DNA of 64,000 bases from JBPOFM01 sp051252455 (GTDB taxonomy: Bacteria > Bacteroidota > Bacteroidia > Flavobacteriales > Flavobacteriaceae), in contig JBPOFM010000005.1 of NCBI GenBank assembly GCA_051252455.1, positions 1-64,000 on the forward strand, read 5' to 3'. The position numbers were made by a program, and so were the translations under genes. Below are positions 25,612-34,287 of this stretch, piece after piece (within the stretch, counting starts at the first letter, position 1; each line of letters begins with the position of its first letter). Under the pieces are notes generated by a model, which saw only the letters and a list, made by a program, of their open reading frames with translations, had not been told where the DNA came from and searched no databases.

Positions 25612-28542
25612 TTGAACGCTACAAATAGTAACACAATTTTGTCCCAACTAGATTTGAAATTAAAAGGCGAGTTGCTTTTTGACGATTTAACAAAGGCTAT
25701 TTATGCAACTGACGCCTCCGTTTATAGGAAATTGCCATTGGCAGTTGCTTACCCAAAGGATAAAGAAGACATCAAGTCATTAATCGCGTTTGCACAGCAA
25801 AATAACACGTCCTTGATTCCAAGAACTGCAGGCACATCTTTAGCCGGTCAATGCGTAGGGGACGGTATTGTGGTTGACGTCTCCAAATATTTTACACGAA
25901 TTATAAATATTAATGAGAAGAAAAAAACGGTCACCGTTCAGCCTGGCGTGGTTCGTGACGAATTAAACACTTACGTCAAACCTTTCGAACTTTTTTTTGG
26001 CCCCAATACGTCCACATCCAATCGCTGCATGATAGGAGGTATGGTTGGGAATAATTCTTCCGGAACAACCTCCATTCAATATGGAGTTACCAGAGATAAG
26101 GTGTTAGAATTGCACACCGTTTTAAGTGATGGCAGTGAGGTAATTTTTAAGGATTTGACTGCTGAAGAATTTAAACAGAAAACGAAACTAGACACATTAG
26201 AAGGTTCTATCTATAAATTGATTTATGAAGAGTTACACTCGGAAATAGTTCAAAATCAAATTAAAGACAATTTTCCAAAACCTGAAATCCATCGTCGCAA
26301 TACAGGCTATGCGATTGATGAATTGTTACAGTCGAGTGTTTTTTCATCTGGTCCTGAACCTTTCAATATGTGCAAATTGCTTGCTGGAAGTGAAGGAACA
26401 TTGGCTTTCACCACACAGATAACCTTACAGTTAGATGATCTGCAACCAGAAACAAGCATGATGGTCGCGGCTCACTTTGAAAGTATTGAGCAATGCTTAA
26501 ATAGTGTTGAATTAGTGATGAAACACAATCTCTATTCTTGTGAGATGATGGATAAAACCATTTTGGATTGTACGAAACAAAATAAAACACAATATGAAAA
26601 TCGCAAATTTATAATCGACGATCCGAAAGCTATTTTAATGTGCGAAGTCAGAGCCATCTCATTAGAAGAAGCACAAATGTTGACGGTCAAACTGGTTGAA
26701 GCGATTCAAAATTCAAATTTGAGTTATGCATTTCCTGTATTGATTGGTGATGATATAGATAAAGCTGTTGAGCTTCGTAAGGCAGGTTTAGGTCTCCTTG
26801 GTAATATGATTGGTGATGAAAAATCAGCTGCCTGCATTGAAGATACAGCTGTTGCTTTGCCAGATTTGGCGAATTACATCAGTGATTTTACGCAATTGAT
26901 GAAAACGCATCACCAAAAAGCGATTTACTACGCTCACGCTGGTGCAGGGGAGTTGCATTTACGTCCGATTCTGAATTTAAAAACAAGTAAGGGTGTTAGC
27001 GATTTTAGAAAAATAACCACTGATGTGGCAATTCTGGTAAAAAAATATCAAGGTTCCATGAGTGGCGAACATGGCGACGGAATTGTAAGAGGAGAATTCA
27101 TTCCATTGATGATTGGTGAAGCCAATTATCAAATTTTGAAACGTATAAAATCTGTTTTTGATCCTTCCAATATCTTCAATCCTGGTAAAATTGTGGACGC
27201 ATTCCCAATGGATGAAAATTTACGTTACGGAATAGATAGAATCGAGCCTCAAATAGAAACTTTGCTCGATTTTTCAGATTCATTAGGTATTTTGCGTGAA
27301 GCAGAGAAGTGTAATGGATCAGGTGATTGCAGAAAATTACCGGAATTTGGAGGCACTATGTGTCCGAGTTATCGCGCCACACGAAATGAAAAAGATACGA
27401 CAAGAGCAAGAGCCAATGCACTTCGTGAATTTTTAACGAATTCGGATAAAGCGAACAAATTTGATCATAGCGAGTTAAAAGAAGTATTCGATCTATGCTT
27501 AAGTTGTAAAGCCTGTTCAACGGAATGCCCAAGTAGTGTAGATGTTGCGAGTTTGAAAGCCGAGTTTCAATATCAATATCAAAAAACGAATGGCATCAGT
27601 CTACGGACTAAATTGTTTGCGTTTAACAATACGTTTAATGGTTATGGAAGTCATTTCGTAGGTCTTACGAATTTTGTTTTTAGAAACAAATTTACGGCTT
27701 CAATTCTTAAATCCGCATTTGGTATCGCAAAGGAAAGGACGCTGCTCTTTATTTCAAATAAAAGTTTAGATAATTATATACAAACAGCTAACAACCAGGT
27801 TTCTGAAAAAAATTATATTAAGAGTGTATATTTCTTTAATGATGAATTTACCAACTATTTGGATACCGAAATTGGAGTTGACGCTCTTCTACTATTGGAG
27901 GCTTTAAACTATGAGGTAAAACACATCAATCATAGTGAATCTGGTCGCGCATACGTGTCAAAAGGCTTATTGGAACACGCCAAAAAATTCAGCAATGACA
28001 ATGTCAATCTATTCAAATCCTTGATTACAAAAGAAACTCCGTTAATTGGAATCGAGCCTTCAGCTATCTTAACCTTTACAGATGAATATCCTAAATTAGC
28101 AGATGATAAGGCTTCAGCAAAGCAAATTGCAGCCAATACCTTTCTAATAGAAGAATTTATTCAACAAGAAATTAAGCTAGGTAATATTAAAGCGTCTCAA
28201 TTTACCAAAGAAGCACAATCCATCAATTTTCATGGACATTGTCATCAAAAAGCCATGCGAAATCAAGCGTCTAGTTTTGACATTTTAAATTTACCTGAAA
28301 ATTACAAGGTTACGATTATTCCTAGCGGATGCTGTGGAATGGCAGGAAGTTTTGGATACGAAAAAGAACATTATGAAGTAAGCATGCAAATTGGTGAGCA
28401 AACCTTGTTTCCTGCAGTGCACAATGCTTCAGCCGAAACGATTATTTCTGCGAATGGAACAAGCTGCAGACATCAAATCAAAGATGGAACACAACGTGAA
28501 GCCTTGCACCCAATCACGATTTTAAGACGTGCTTTAGTTTAA
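25612..28542 (+). CDS. FAD-linked oxidase with C-terminal Fe-S/CCG domains (D-lactate/2-hydroxyacid dehydrogenase type)
   Basis: 976 aa starting at TTG. Residues 35-500 are a PCMH-type FAD-binding oxidoreductase (LIPRTAGTSLAGQCVGDG, the GGMVGNNSSGTTSIQYG loop) with the FAD-oxidase C domain ending in SGEHGDGIVRG and FDPSNIFNPGKI. Residues of about 560-650 hold two ferredoxin clusters (CNGSGDCRK and CLSCKACSTECPS). The C-terminal 250 residues carry CCG-type cysteines (GHCHQKA, SGCCGMAG). This is the YdiJ/Dld architecture, oxidising a D-2-hydroxyacid such as D-lactate, glycolate or D-2-hydroxyglutarate. The substrate is not decidable here. Confidence 0.9.
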   Translation: MNATNSNTILSQLDLKLKGELLFDDLTKAIYATDASVYRKLPLAVAYPKDKEDIKSLIAFAQQNNTSLIPRTAGTSLAGQCVGDGIVVDVSKYFTRIININEKKKTVTVQPGVVRDELNTYVKPFELFFGPNTSTSNRCMIGGMVGNNSSGTTSIQYGVTRDKVLELHTVLSDGSEVIFKDLTAEEFKQKTKLDTLEGSIYKLIYEELHSEIVQNQIKDNFPKPEIHRRNTGYAIDELLQSSVFSSGPEPFNMCKLLAGSEGTLAFTTQITLQLDDLQPETSMMVAAHFESIEQCLNSVELVMKHNLYSCEMMDKTILDCTKQNKTQYENRKFIIDDPKAILMCEVRAISLEEAQMLTVKLVEAIQNSNLSYAFPVLIGDDIDKAVELRKAGLGLLGNMIGDEKSAACIEDTAVALPDLANYISDFTQLMKTHHQKAIYYAHAGAGELHLRPILNLKTSKGVSDFRKITTDVAILVKKYQGSMSGEHGDGIVRGEFIPLMIGEANYQILKRIKSVFDPSNIFNPGKIVDAFPMDENLRYGIDRIEPQIETLLDFSDSLGILREAEKCNGSGDCRKLPEFGGTMCPSYRATRNEKDTTRARANALREFLTNSDKANKFDHSELKEVFDLCLSCKACSTECPSSVDVASLKAEFQYQYQKTNGISLRTKLFAFNNTFNGYGSHFVGLTNFVFRNKFTASILKSAFGIAKERTLLFISNKSLDNYIQTANNQVSEKNYIKSVYFFNDEFTNYLDTEIGVDALLLLEALNYEVKHINHSESGRAYVSKGLLEHAKKFSNDNVNLFKSLITKETPLIGIEPSAILTFTDEYPKLADDKASAKQIAANTFLIEEFIQQEIKLGNIKASQFTKEAQSINFHGHCHQKAMRNQASSFDILNLPENYKVTIIPSGCCGMAGSFGYEKEHYEVSMQIGEQTLFPAVHNASAETIISANGTSCRHQIKDGTQREALHPITILRRALV

Positions 28543-28550
28543 ATTTGTAT

Positions 28551-29393
28551 TTATTTGGGTTGAATAATGGTTATTGCAGCAATTAAATCTTTTAGCTCGA
28601 CGTCGTCCATCGTTTTGATATCTTCATCTGCAAAAAAAGGAGAAAGCTTGTCATGGTTATAATTATATATTTTCCAGCGCTTGAATTGATATTCTAAAGC
28701 TGTGAAATTCTCAATCCAATCACCCGAATTGAGATACATGGTTTTTCCATGTCTATTTTCTTTAATAAGCATTTTTGGTTGATGAATATGACCACATATG
28801 ACATAGTCATATCCGTTTTCAATTGCTAAATCTGACGCAACATCTTCAAAATTATTAATATAACGTACGGCGCCTTTCACACTATTTTTAATTTTTTTTG
28901 AAAGTGAATACTTTTCTTTACCCATTTTTGTAAGACACCAATTGATCATTCGGTTTAATAAAATCAGCATATCATAACCGTAACCACCAAGTTTGGCAAG
29001 CCATTTTGCGTTTTGAATGGACACGTCAAACACGTCTCCGTGAAAAAACCAAGCTCTTTTACCATCTAATTCTAAAACAATTTTGTCCACAATCGAAATA
29101 TTTCCTAATTGTGTCCCACTAAATTTACGCAACATTTCATCATGATTGCCAGTGATGTAAATGATTTCTACACCATCGGAAGCCATATCTAGGAGTTTCT
29201 TTAACACACGCAAATGCGCTTTTGGAAAATACCGCTTGCTGAATTGCCAAATATCAATAATATCACCATTAAGAATTAACTTTTTAGGCTGAATGCTGTT
29301 GAGATAAGTGAGTAATTGTTTTGCATGACAACCATACGTTCCTAAGTGTACGTCAGAGATGACCGCAATTTCTACTTTTCGTTTTAATTTCAA
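28551..29393 (-). CDS. lpxH: UDP-2,3-diacylglucosamine diphosphatase (LpxH-like)
   Basis: About 280 aa from a TTG at 29393; a TTG at 29426 would add 11 residues. The shorter start places KRKVEIAVISDVHLG at the N-terminus. It has a calcineurin-like metallophosphoesterase fold: ISDVHLG, LNGDIIDIW (about residue 42), the TGNHDEML metal/catalytic motif near 80, FFHGDVFD near 117, and GHIHQPK near 200. LpxH cleaves UDP-2,3-diacylglucosamine to lipid X in lipid A synthesis at the inner-membrane face. It is transcribed alone, back-to-back with aroC across a 190-nt A/T-rich gap. Confidence 0.88.
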   Translation of the reverse strand: MKLKRKVEIAVISDVHLGTYGCHAKQLLTYLNSIQPKKLILNGDIIDIWQFSKRYFPKAHLRVLKKLLDMASDGVEIIYITGNHDEMLRKFSGTQLGNISIVDKIVLELDGKRAWFFHGDVFDVSIQNAKWLAKLGGYGYDMLILLNRMINWCLTKMGKEKYSLSKKIKNSVKGAVRYINNFEDVASDLAIENGYDYVICGHIHQPKMLIKENRHGKTMYLNSGDWIENFTALEYQFKRWKIYNYNHDKLSPFFADEDIKTMDDVELKDLIAAITIIQPK

Positions 29394-29620
29394 GGGTTCA
29401 GAATTCGGAATTATATCTTGACACAAATAAAAGGTTTCAAGATTAACTTATCCTTAAGTATCAATTAATTAACTGTGAGGTTTGTGTTACGGTAACGTTA
29501 TCATAACCTAGAAAGAAACATCAGCTTTTCCAAAATCAATTTTTCTATGTCTAATTTTACGATTACATTTACGTACTAGGGAGAAAAACCTAACAACAAC
29601 CTTAAACTATTGATCCTAAC

Positions 29621-30685
29621 ATGGCAGGAAATTCATTTGGAACTTTATTTAAATTGTCCACTTTTGGCGAATCACATGGTCCGGCAATCGGAGGCGTAAT
29701 TGATGGCTGTCCAGCAGGAATCGTGTTGGATTTGCAAGCAGTTGAATCTGAAATGAATCGTCGAAAACCAGGACAGTCAGACATTGTCACCCAACGTAAA
29801 GAACCGGACTCGGTAGAATTTCTTTCCGGAATTTTTGAAGGTCAAACCACAGGAACACCGATTGGCTTCACTATTAAAAACACCAATCAGAAATCGAAGG
29901 ATTATTCGCATATTAAAGATGTGTATCGACCTAGTCATGCGGATTTTACCTATGAAAAAAAATATGGTGTTCGTGATTATCGTGGAGGAGGACGCAGTTC
30001 GGCGCGTGAAACAGCTTGCAGAGTGGTGGCTGGTGCCATTGCCAAACAAGTCTTAAAGGGCATAAAGATTCATGCCTATACTTCGTCTGTGGGGGATTTG
30101 TTTTTAGAGAAGCCCTATCAAGATTTGGACTTTACTAAAATTGAAAGTAATGCTATTCGTTGTCCTGATGAAACGATTGCAAATCAAATGATTGAAAAAA
30201 TAAAACAAATCAAAAAAGAAGGAGATACTATAGGAGGAACGATCACTTGCGTCATTCAAAATGTCCCGATTGGTTTGGGTGAGCCGGTTTTTGATAAACT
30301 TCATGCAGAACTTGGTAAAGCTATGCTTTCAATTAATGCCGTGAAAGGTTTTGAATATGGTAGTGGTTTCTGTGGCGCTAAAATGAAGGGAAGTGAACAT
30401 AACGATCAATTCAATGCCGATGGCACAACTAAAACAAACCTGTCTGGAGGCATTCAAGGAGGAATAAGTAACGGAATGGATATTTACTTTAGAGTGGCCT
30501 TTAAACCCGTCGCAACCATCATCCAAAAGCAAAATACATTAGACAACCAAGGAAATATTGTGGAGATGCAAGGCAAGGGACGTCATGATCCTTGCGTCGT
30601 ACCAAGAGCTGTACCAATTGTGGAAGCTATGGCTGCTTTGGTTTTAGCGGATTTTTGGTTGTTCAATAAACTTAATAATCGATGA
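29621..30685 (+). CDS. aroC: Chorismate synthase
   Basis: 354 aa, full length. It makes chorismate from EPSP with reduced FMN at the end of the shikimate pathway. Signatures seen are GESHGPAIGGVIDGCPAG (residues 14-31), the RPGQ-like RKPGQSD (about 48), the central DYRGGGRSSARETACRVVAGAIAK (split across about 122-145), and the C-terminal RHDPCVVPRAVPIVEAM. It overlaps the next gene by 4 nt (ATGA). Confidence 0.97.
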   Translation: MAGNSFGTLFKLSTFGESHGPAIGGVIDGCPAGIVLDLQAVESEMNRRKPGQSDIVTQRKEPDSVEFLSGIFEGQTTGTPIGFTIKNTNQKSKDYSHIKDVYRPSHADFTYEKKYGVRDYRGGGRSSARETACRVVAGAIAKQVLKGIKIHAYTSSVGDLFLEKPYQDLDFTKIESNAIRCPDETIANQMIEKIKQIKKEGDTIGGTITCVIQNVPIGLGEPVFDKLHAELGKAMLSINAVKGFEYGSGFCGAKMKGSEHNDQFNADGTTKTNLSGGIQGGISNGMDIYFRVAFKPVATIIQKQNTLDNQGNIVEMQGKGRHDPCVVPRAVPIVEAMAALVLADFWLFNKLNNR

Positions 30686-31122
30686 AGCGCATAATTTATA
30701 TTTTTCTATTTTTTTGTGGATTTGGTGTCTTCGGTCAAAATTTAACTTGCGAGGATTTTAGAAATGGCACATTCTCGGCTTCGGTTGATAACGCCATGAA
30801 TATTGAATATGAAATCATAAGAAATGGCAATATTCAGATTGAAACCTTATTAAAAATTCCTCAAGAAATTTTAGATTCAGGTTTTCCTACGGATTCTAAA
30901 AAGGTAAAAATCGAATGGCTTACTGAATGTTCATATATTTTAAAAGCAGATGATTCGGATGGAGAACTATACGAATTCGCCAAAATTTTAAATGATTCAG
31001 GAGGCGTTTTGACAGAATTGGTCAAAATTGAAGGCAATTGCTTTCATTATAAATCAACGGTATCCATAGAAGATGAAGTCTTCATATCCTATGGTAAAAT
31101 TTGCAAGATGAATGAGTTTTAA
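30682..31122 (+). CDS. Small secreted protein, paralogue of the 1303-1782 cassette gene
   Basis: 146 aa, start overlapping the aroC stop by 4 nt. The signal peptide ends VFGQ. The mature protein begins LTCEDFRNGTF and has IEWLTECSYILKADDSD, VKIEGNCFHYKS and a C-terminal GKICK. The same order of landmarks (LTCxDFxxGTF, EWxxxCxY, VKIEGxC, IC) occurs in the 159-aa protein of the left-hand cassette array, with low overall identity. The four conserved Cys could form two disulfides after export. Function unknown; it has no evident link to chorismate synthesis beyond position. Confidence 0.75.
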   Translation: MKRIIYIFLFFCGFGVFGQNLTCEDFRNGTFSASVDNAMNIEYEIIRNGNIQIETLLKIPQEILDSGFPTDSKKVKIEWLTECSYILKADDSDGELYEFAKILNDSGGVLTELVKIEGNCFHYKSTVSIEDEVFISYGKICKMNEF

Positions 31123-31172
31123 CCATAAAATCCTGTACTTGATTAAATTCGTTTATTATTACATTTTAGAAT

Positions 31173-32618
31173 ATGAAAAAATTAGCACTACATTGGAAAA
31201 TATTAATCGGAATGACACTTGGTGTCGTTTGGGCACTTTTATCAAGTTCTCTGGGTTGGAGCACTTTCACAATCAATTGGATTGATCCCTTTGGCACTAT
31301 TTTTATAAACCTATTGAAACTAATTGCAGTACCATTAGTACTTTTCTCAATTATTAGCGGTGTTGCCAATATCGGAGATCCAAAAAGTTTGGGGAGAATG
31401 GGAGGAAAGACCTTGTTGATTTATTTGGTCACCACTATTTTCGCCATTTCATTGGGATTAATTTTGGTAAACACGATTAAACCTGGAAAACTTATTGACC
31501 ATCAAAGCCGAATTGATAATCGAATCAGTTATGAAATATGGGCCGATTCACAAGGGCATGAAATAAAAGATGGCGTTAATTATCTGAAAGATCCAAAGTT
31601 CATGAAACGCGCACAGGAAATTTCCGATTTGACCAAAAGTGAACTAAAAGATGTTTCTGTTTCTGATAAAATGGAAACCGCCAATGCACAAAAACAAACC
31701 TCACCACTGCAGCCGATTGTAGATATCGTTCCTGATAATTTCTTTAAGTCTCTATCAAATAACGGATTAATGTTACAAGTGATATTTTTTGCACTCTTTT
31801 TTGGTGTGAGTCTACTCTTTATTCCTAATGATAAATCCCAACCTGTTTTAAATTTAGTCGATGGAATCAACGAAGTGTTTCTTAAAATGGTCGATTTGGT
31901 CATGCAAGCGGCTCCATTTTTTGTATTTGCTTTATTGGCTGGTGTAGTCAGTAAAATGGCTGGTGACGACATTGGAAAGGTTGTAGAAATTTTTAAAGGA
32001 TTGAGTTGGTATTCTTTAACAGTACTAATTGGTTTGTTGATGATGATTTTCATAACCTATCCAGCAATTCTAAAGACATTCGTCAAAAAAATACCTTATG
32101 TTGGTTTTTTCAAGGCGATGAGTCCTGCACAAACTTTAGCATTCTCTACGTCGAGTAGTGCGGCAACCCTTCCAGTTACCATGGAATGTGTGGAAGAAAA
32201 TCTGGGTGTTAACAAAAAAGTTGCCAGTTTCGTACTTCCCATTGGAGCTACCGTAAATATGGATGGGACTAGTCTATATCAAGCTGTTGCTGTCATTTTT
32301 TTGGCGCAAATGCACATGATTGATCTAACAATTGGACAGCAGTTGACAGTTGTTTTAACCACAACATTGGCTTCAATAGGTTCCGCAGCTGTTCCAAGTG
32401 CAGGTTTGGTAATGCTAATCATTGTTTTGGACTCTGTTGGTTTAAATCCCGCGTGGATTGCCATTATTTTTCCTGTAGATAGAATTTTAGATATGTTCCG
32501 AACTGTCGTGAATGTCACTGGTGATGCAACGGTTTGTACCATTATTGCGGATGGAGAGAATATGTTGAATTATCATGAAGAAAAAGATCCAACGGAAACA
32601 TTTGATCTAGACTCTTAA
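31173..32618 (+). CDS. Dicarboxylate/amino acid:cation symporter (DAACS family)
   Basis: 481 aa with eight membrane helices plus two re-entrant loops. The family hallmarks are the serine-rich FSTSSSAATLPVTMECVE hairpin (about residue 325) and the NMDGTSLYQAVAVIFLAQ segment (about 365), with a later DRILDMFRTVVNVTGD motif binding substrate. It takes up glutamate, aspartate or C4-dicarboxylates with Na+ or H+. An unusual hydrophilic insertion of about 60 residues (about 105-170) separates helices 3 and 4. It sits 3 nt before the rhodanese gene, so it heads a tight operon and may import the substrate of the downstream enzymes. Confidence 0.92.
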   Translation: MKKLALHWKILIGMTLGVVWALLSSSLGWSTFTINWIDPFGTIFINLLKLIAVPLVLFSIISGVANIGDPKSLGRMGGKTLLIYLVTTIFAISLGLILVNTIKPGKLIDHQSRIDNRISYEIWADSQGHEIKDGVNYLKDPKFMKRAQEISDLTKSELKDVSVSDKMETANAQKQTSPLQPIVDIVPDNFFKSLSNNGLMLQVIFFALFFGVSLLFIPNDKSQPVLNLVDGINEVFLKMVDLVMQAAPFFVFALLAGVVSKMAGDDIGKVVEIFKGLSWYSLTVLIGLLMMIFITYPAILKTFVKKIPYVGFFKAMSPAQTLAFSTSSSAATLPVTMECVEENLGVNKKVASFVLPIGATVNMDGTSLYQAVAVIFLAQMHMIDLTIGQQLTVVLTTTLASIGSAAVPSAGLVMLIIVLDSVGLNPAWIAIIFPVDRILDMFRTVVNVTGDATVCTIIADGENMLNYHEEKDPTETFDLDS

Positions 32619-32621
32619 CGA

Positions 32622-33446
32622 TTGAAATTTGATTCTTCCATTGTATCCGCCGAATGGTTAAATGCTAACCTTACTTATGAACATTTAGTTGTTTTAGACG
32701 CGAGCGTTGCTAAAGTTGGAAGTTCTATCAAGAAAAATATTTCTGAATTGCAGATTCCAAAAAGTCGATTTTTCGATTTAAAAAATAAATTCAGCAAACA
32801 GAACGCCCCTTTTCCAAATACAGTTCCGTCAGCGGAACAATTTCAACGTGAGGCTCAAAATTTAGGCATCAATCAAAGCAGTCAAATCATTATTTATGAT
32901 GACCTTGGTATCTATTCCAGTCCAAGAGCTTGGTGGCTTTTTAAACTGATGGGCTTCAATAACGTTGCTGTTTTGAATGGTGGTCTTCCTGCTTGGAAAA
33001 AATCAAATTTCCCATTGGAAACGCGGTCTAAAATGAATATACAACCTGGTGATTTTACTTCTAATTTTCAAACCAATATGCTAATTGAGTTTAACACCAT
33101 TCACTTAAATTCAGAAACTTTTGAATTTAAAATTATCGATGCTCGGTCAAGACAACGCTTTGAAGGCATAGAACTAGAACCTAGAAAAGGGTTACGAAGT
33201 GGAGCAATCCCAAATTCGATAAATTTTCCGTATTCCGAAGTTATAGAATCCACTTCATTATTAAATGCGTCAAGTTTACACGCGTTATTCAATAACTTTG
33301 TAAAACCAGATGAACCATTGGTTTTTACTTGTGGTTCTGGAATTACCGCCTGCATTTTAGCTTTAGCTGCCGACGTTGCAGGCCTCAATAATTTTTCAGT
33401 TTACGATGGCTCATGGACTGAATATGGCAGCTTAACCAAAACCTAG
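32622..33446 (+). CDS. sseA: Two-domain sulfurtransferase (3-mercaptopyruvate/thiosulfate type)
   Basis: 274 aa starting at TTG, 3 nt after the symporter stop. There are two rhodanese domains. The N-terminal one (about residues 8-125) is inactive but structural. The C-terminal one (about 150-270) carries the persulfide-forming loop CGSGITA with Cys238 and the substrate Arg region DARSRQRFEG. The CGSGxTA loop is typical of 3-mercaptopyruvate sulfurtransferases. It moves sulfane sulfur to thiols or cyanide. Tight linkage to an amidohydrolase and an ATP-grasp ligase suggests a role in thiol or peptide metabolism rather than detoxification alone. Confidence 0.9.
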   Translation: MKFDSSIVSAEWLNANLTYEHLVVLDASVAKVGSSIKKNISELQIPKSRFFDLKNKFSKQNAPFPNTVPSAEQFQREAQNLGINQSSQIIIYDDLGIYSSPRAWWLFKLMGFNNVAVLNGGLPAWKKSNFPLETRSKMNIQPGDFTSNFQTNMLIEFNTIHLNSETFEFKIIDARSRQRFEGIELEPRKGLRSGAIPNSINFPYSEVIESTSLLNASSLHALFNNFVKPDEPLVFTCGSGITACILALAADVAGLNNFSVYDGSWTEYGSLTKT

Positions 33447-33450
33447 ACAC

Positions 33451-34287
33451 ATGACAATGCAAAAACTTTCAACAGAACAAATTATCAATAAGATAGACGC
33501 TGGAGAAAGTTTTACAGCAGTGTCCGACGATTATTCCTATACCATAAAAATAGACGATTATGTGCCGTATGTTTGTGCAGCAGTGCATGACGGACATCAA
33601 TTCCGAAAAGAACTTTGGGACAATTGCCTGCATACCGAATATGAGCGTTGGTACGAAGAAGACCCAATGACCAAGGCCATGGTGCAGTCACACCCCATAG
33701 TGATTGCTGGTATGGATTCCCGTTTTGAATACGATCTTAATCGGGCGCCCGACGATGCTATTTATAAAGACGCTTGGGGAAAGCAACTTTGGAAGCAACC
33801 ACTTTCAGAAGAAATGAAATCCAAAAGCCTCAATAAACATCATGAATTTTACAAAGTTGTTCACCAATTGATCAAAACCTTGGAGAAGAAATTTGGTAGC
33901 TGTGTCGTTTACGATATGCACAGCTTTAATATGGAACGTTGGGATAGGGAAGTGCCAACTTGGAATTTGGGGACCTCTAATGTTGATAACAATCGTTTCG
34001 GCAGTATCATTGAAGAGTGGAGACGACTACTTTCTGAAATGGAATTGCCGCACGACCTTAAATCCAAAGCAGAAATCAACGATACATTTCAAGGGAATGG
34101 TTACTTTTTAAAATTCATAACAGACAACTTTAGCAACACATTGGTTTTGGCGACTGAAGTTTCAAAAATCTATTGTGATGAACTTAATTATATAATGTTT
34201 CCAGAGGTTGTTTCCGCCATTGAAAATGAATTGAAAACGAAGTTGCCAAAACATGCATCGAATTTTTATAATTTATATTCCAATTAA
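33451..34287 (+). CDS. N-formylglutamate amidohydrolase-family protein
   Basis: 278 aa, cytoplasmic. It belongs to the N-formylglutamate amidohydrolase family, zinc-dependent enzymes related to carboxypeptidases. Conserved pieces are PYVCAAVHDGHQF (about residue 35), SRFEYDLNR (about 90), VVYDMHSF with Asp-x-His (about 150), and NDTFQGNGYFLKF near 212. It ends directly against the next ATG with no gap, so translation is coupled with the DUF1704 gene. No histidine-utilisation gene is nearby, so formylglutamate itself may not be the substrate; an N-acylated glutamate or peptide is plausible. Confidence 0.85.
   Translation: MTMQKLSTEQIINKIDAGESFTAVSDDYSYTIKIDDYVPYVCAAVHDGHQFRKELWDNCLHTEYERWYEEDPMTKAMVQSHPIVIAGMDSRFEYDLNRAPDDAIYKDAWGKQLWKQPLSEEMKSKSLNKHHEFYKVVHQLIKTLEKKFGSCVVYDMHSFNMERWDREVPTWNLGTSNVDNNRFGSIIEEWRRLLSEMELPHDLKSKAEINDTFQGNGYFLKFITDNFSNTLVLATEVSKIYCDELNYIMFPEVVSAIENELKTKLPKHASNFYNLYSN

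Noticed and set aside
31580..32053. 157-aa minus-strand ORF inside the symporter
   Set aside because: Antisense to the transporter, whose frame holds all family motifs.
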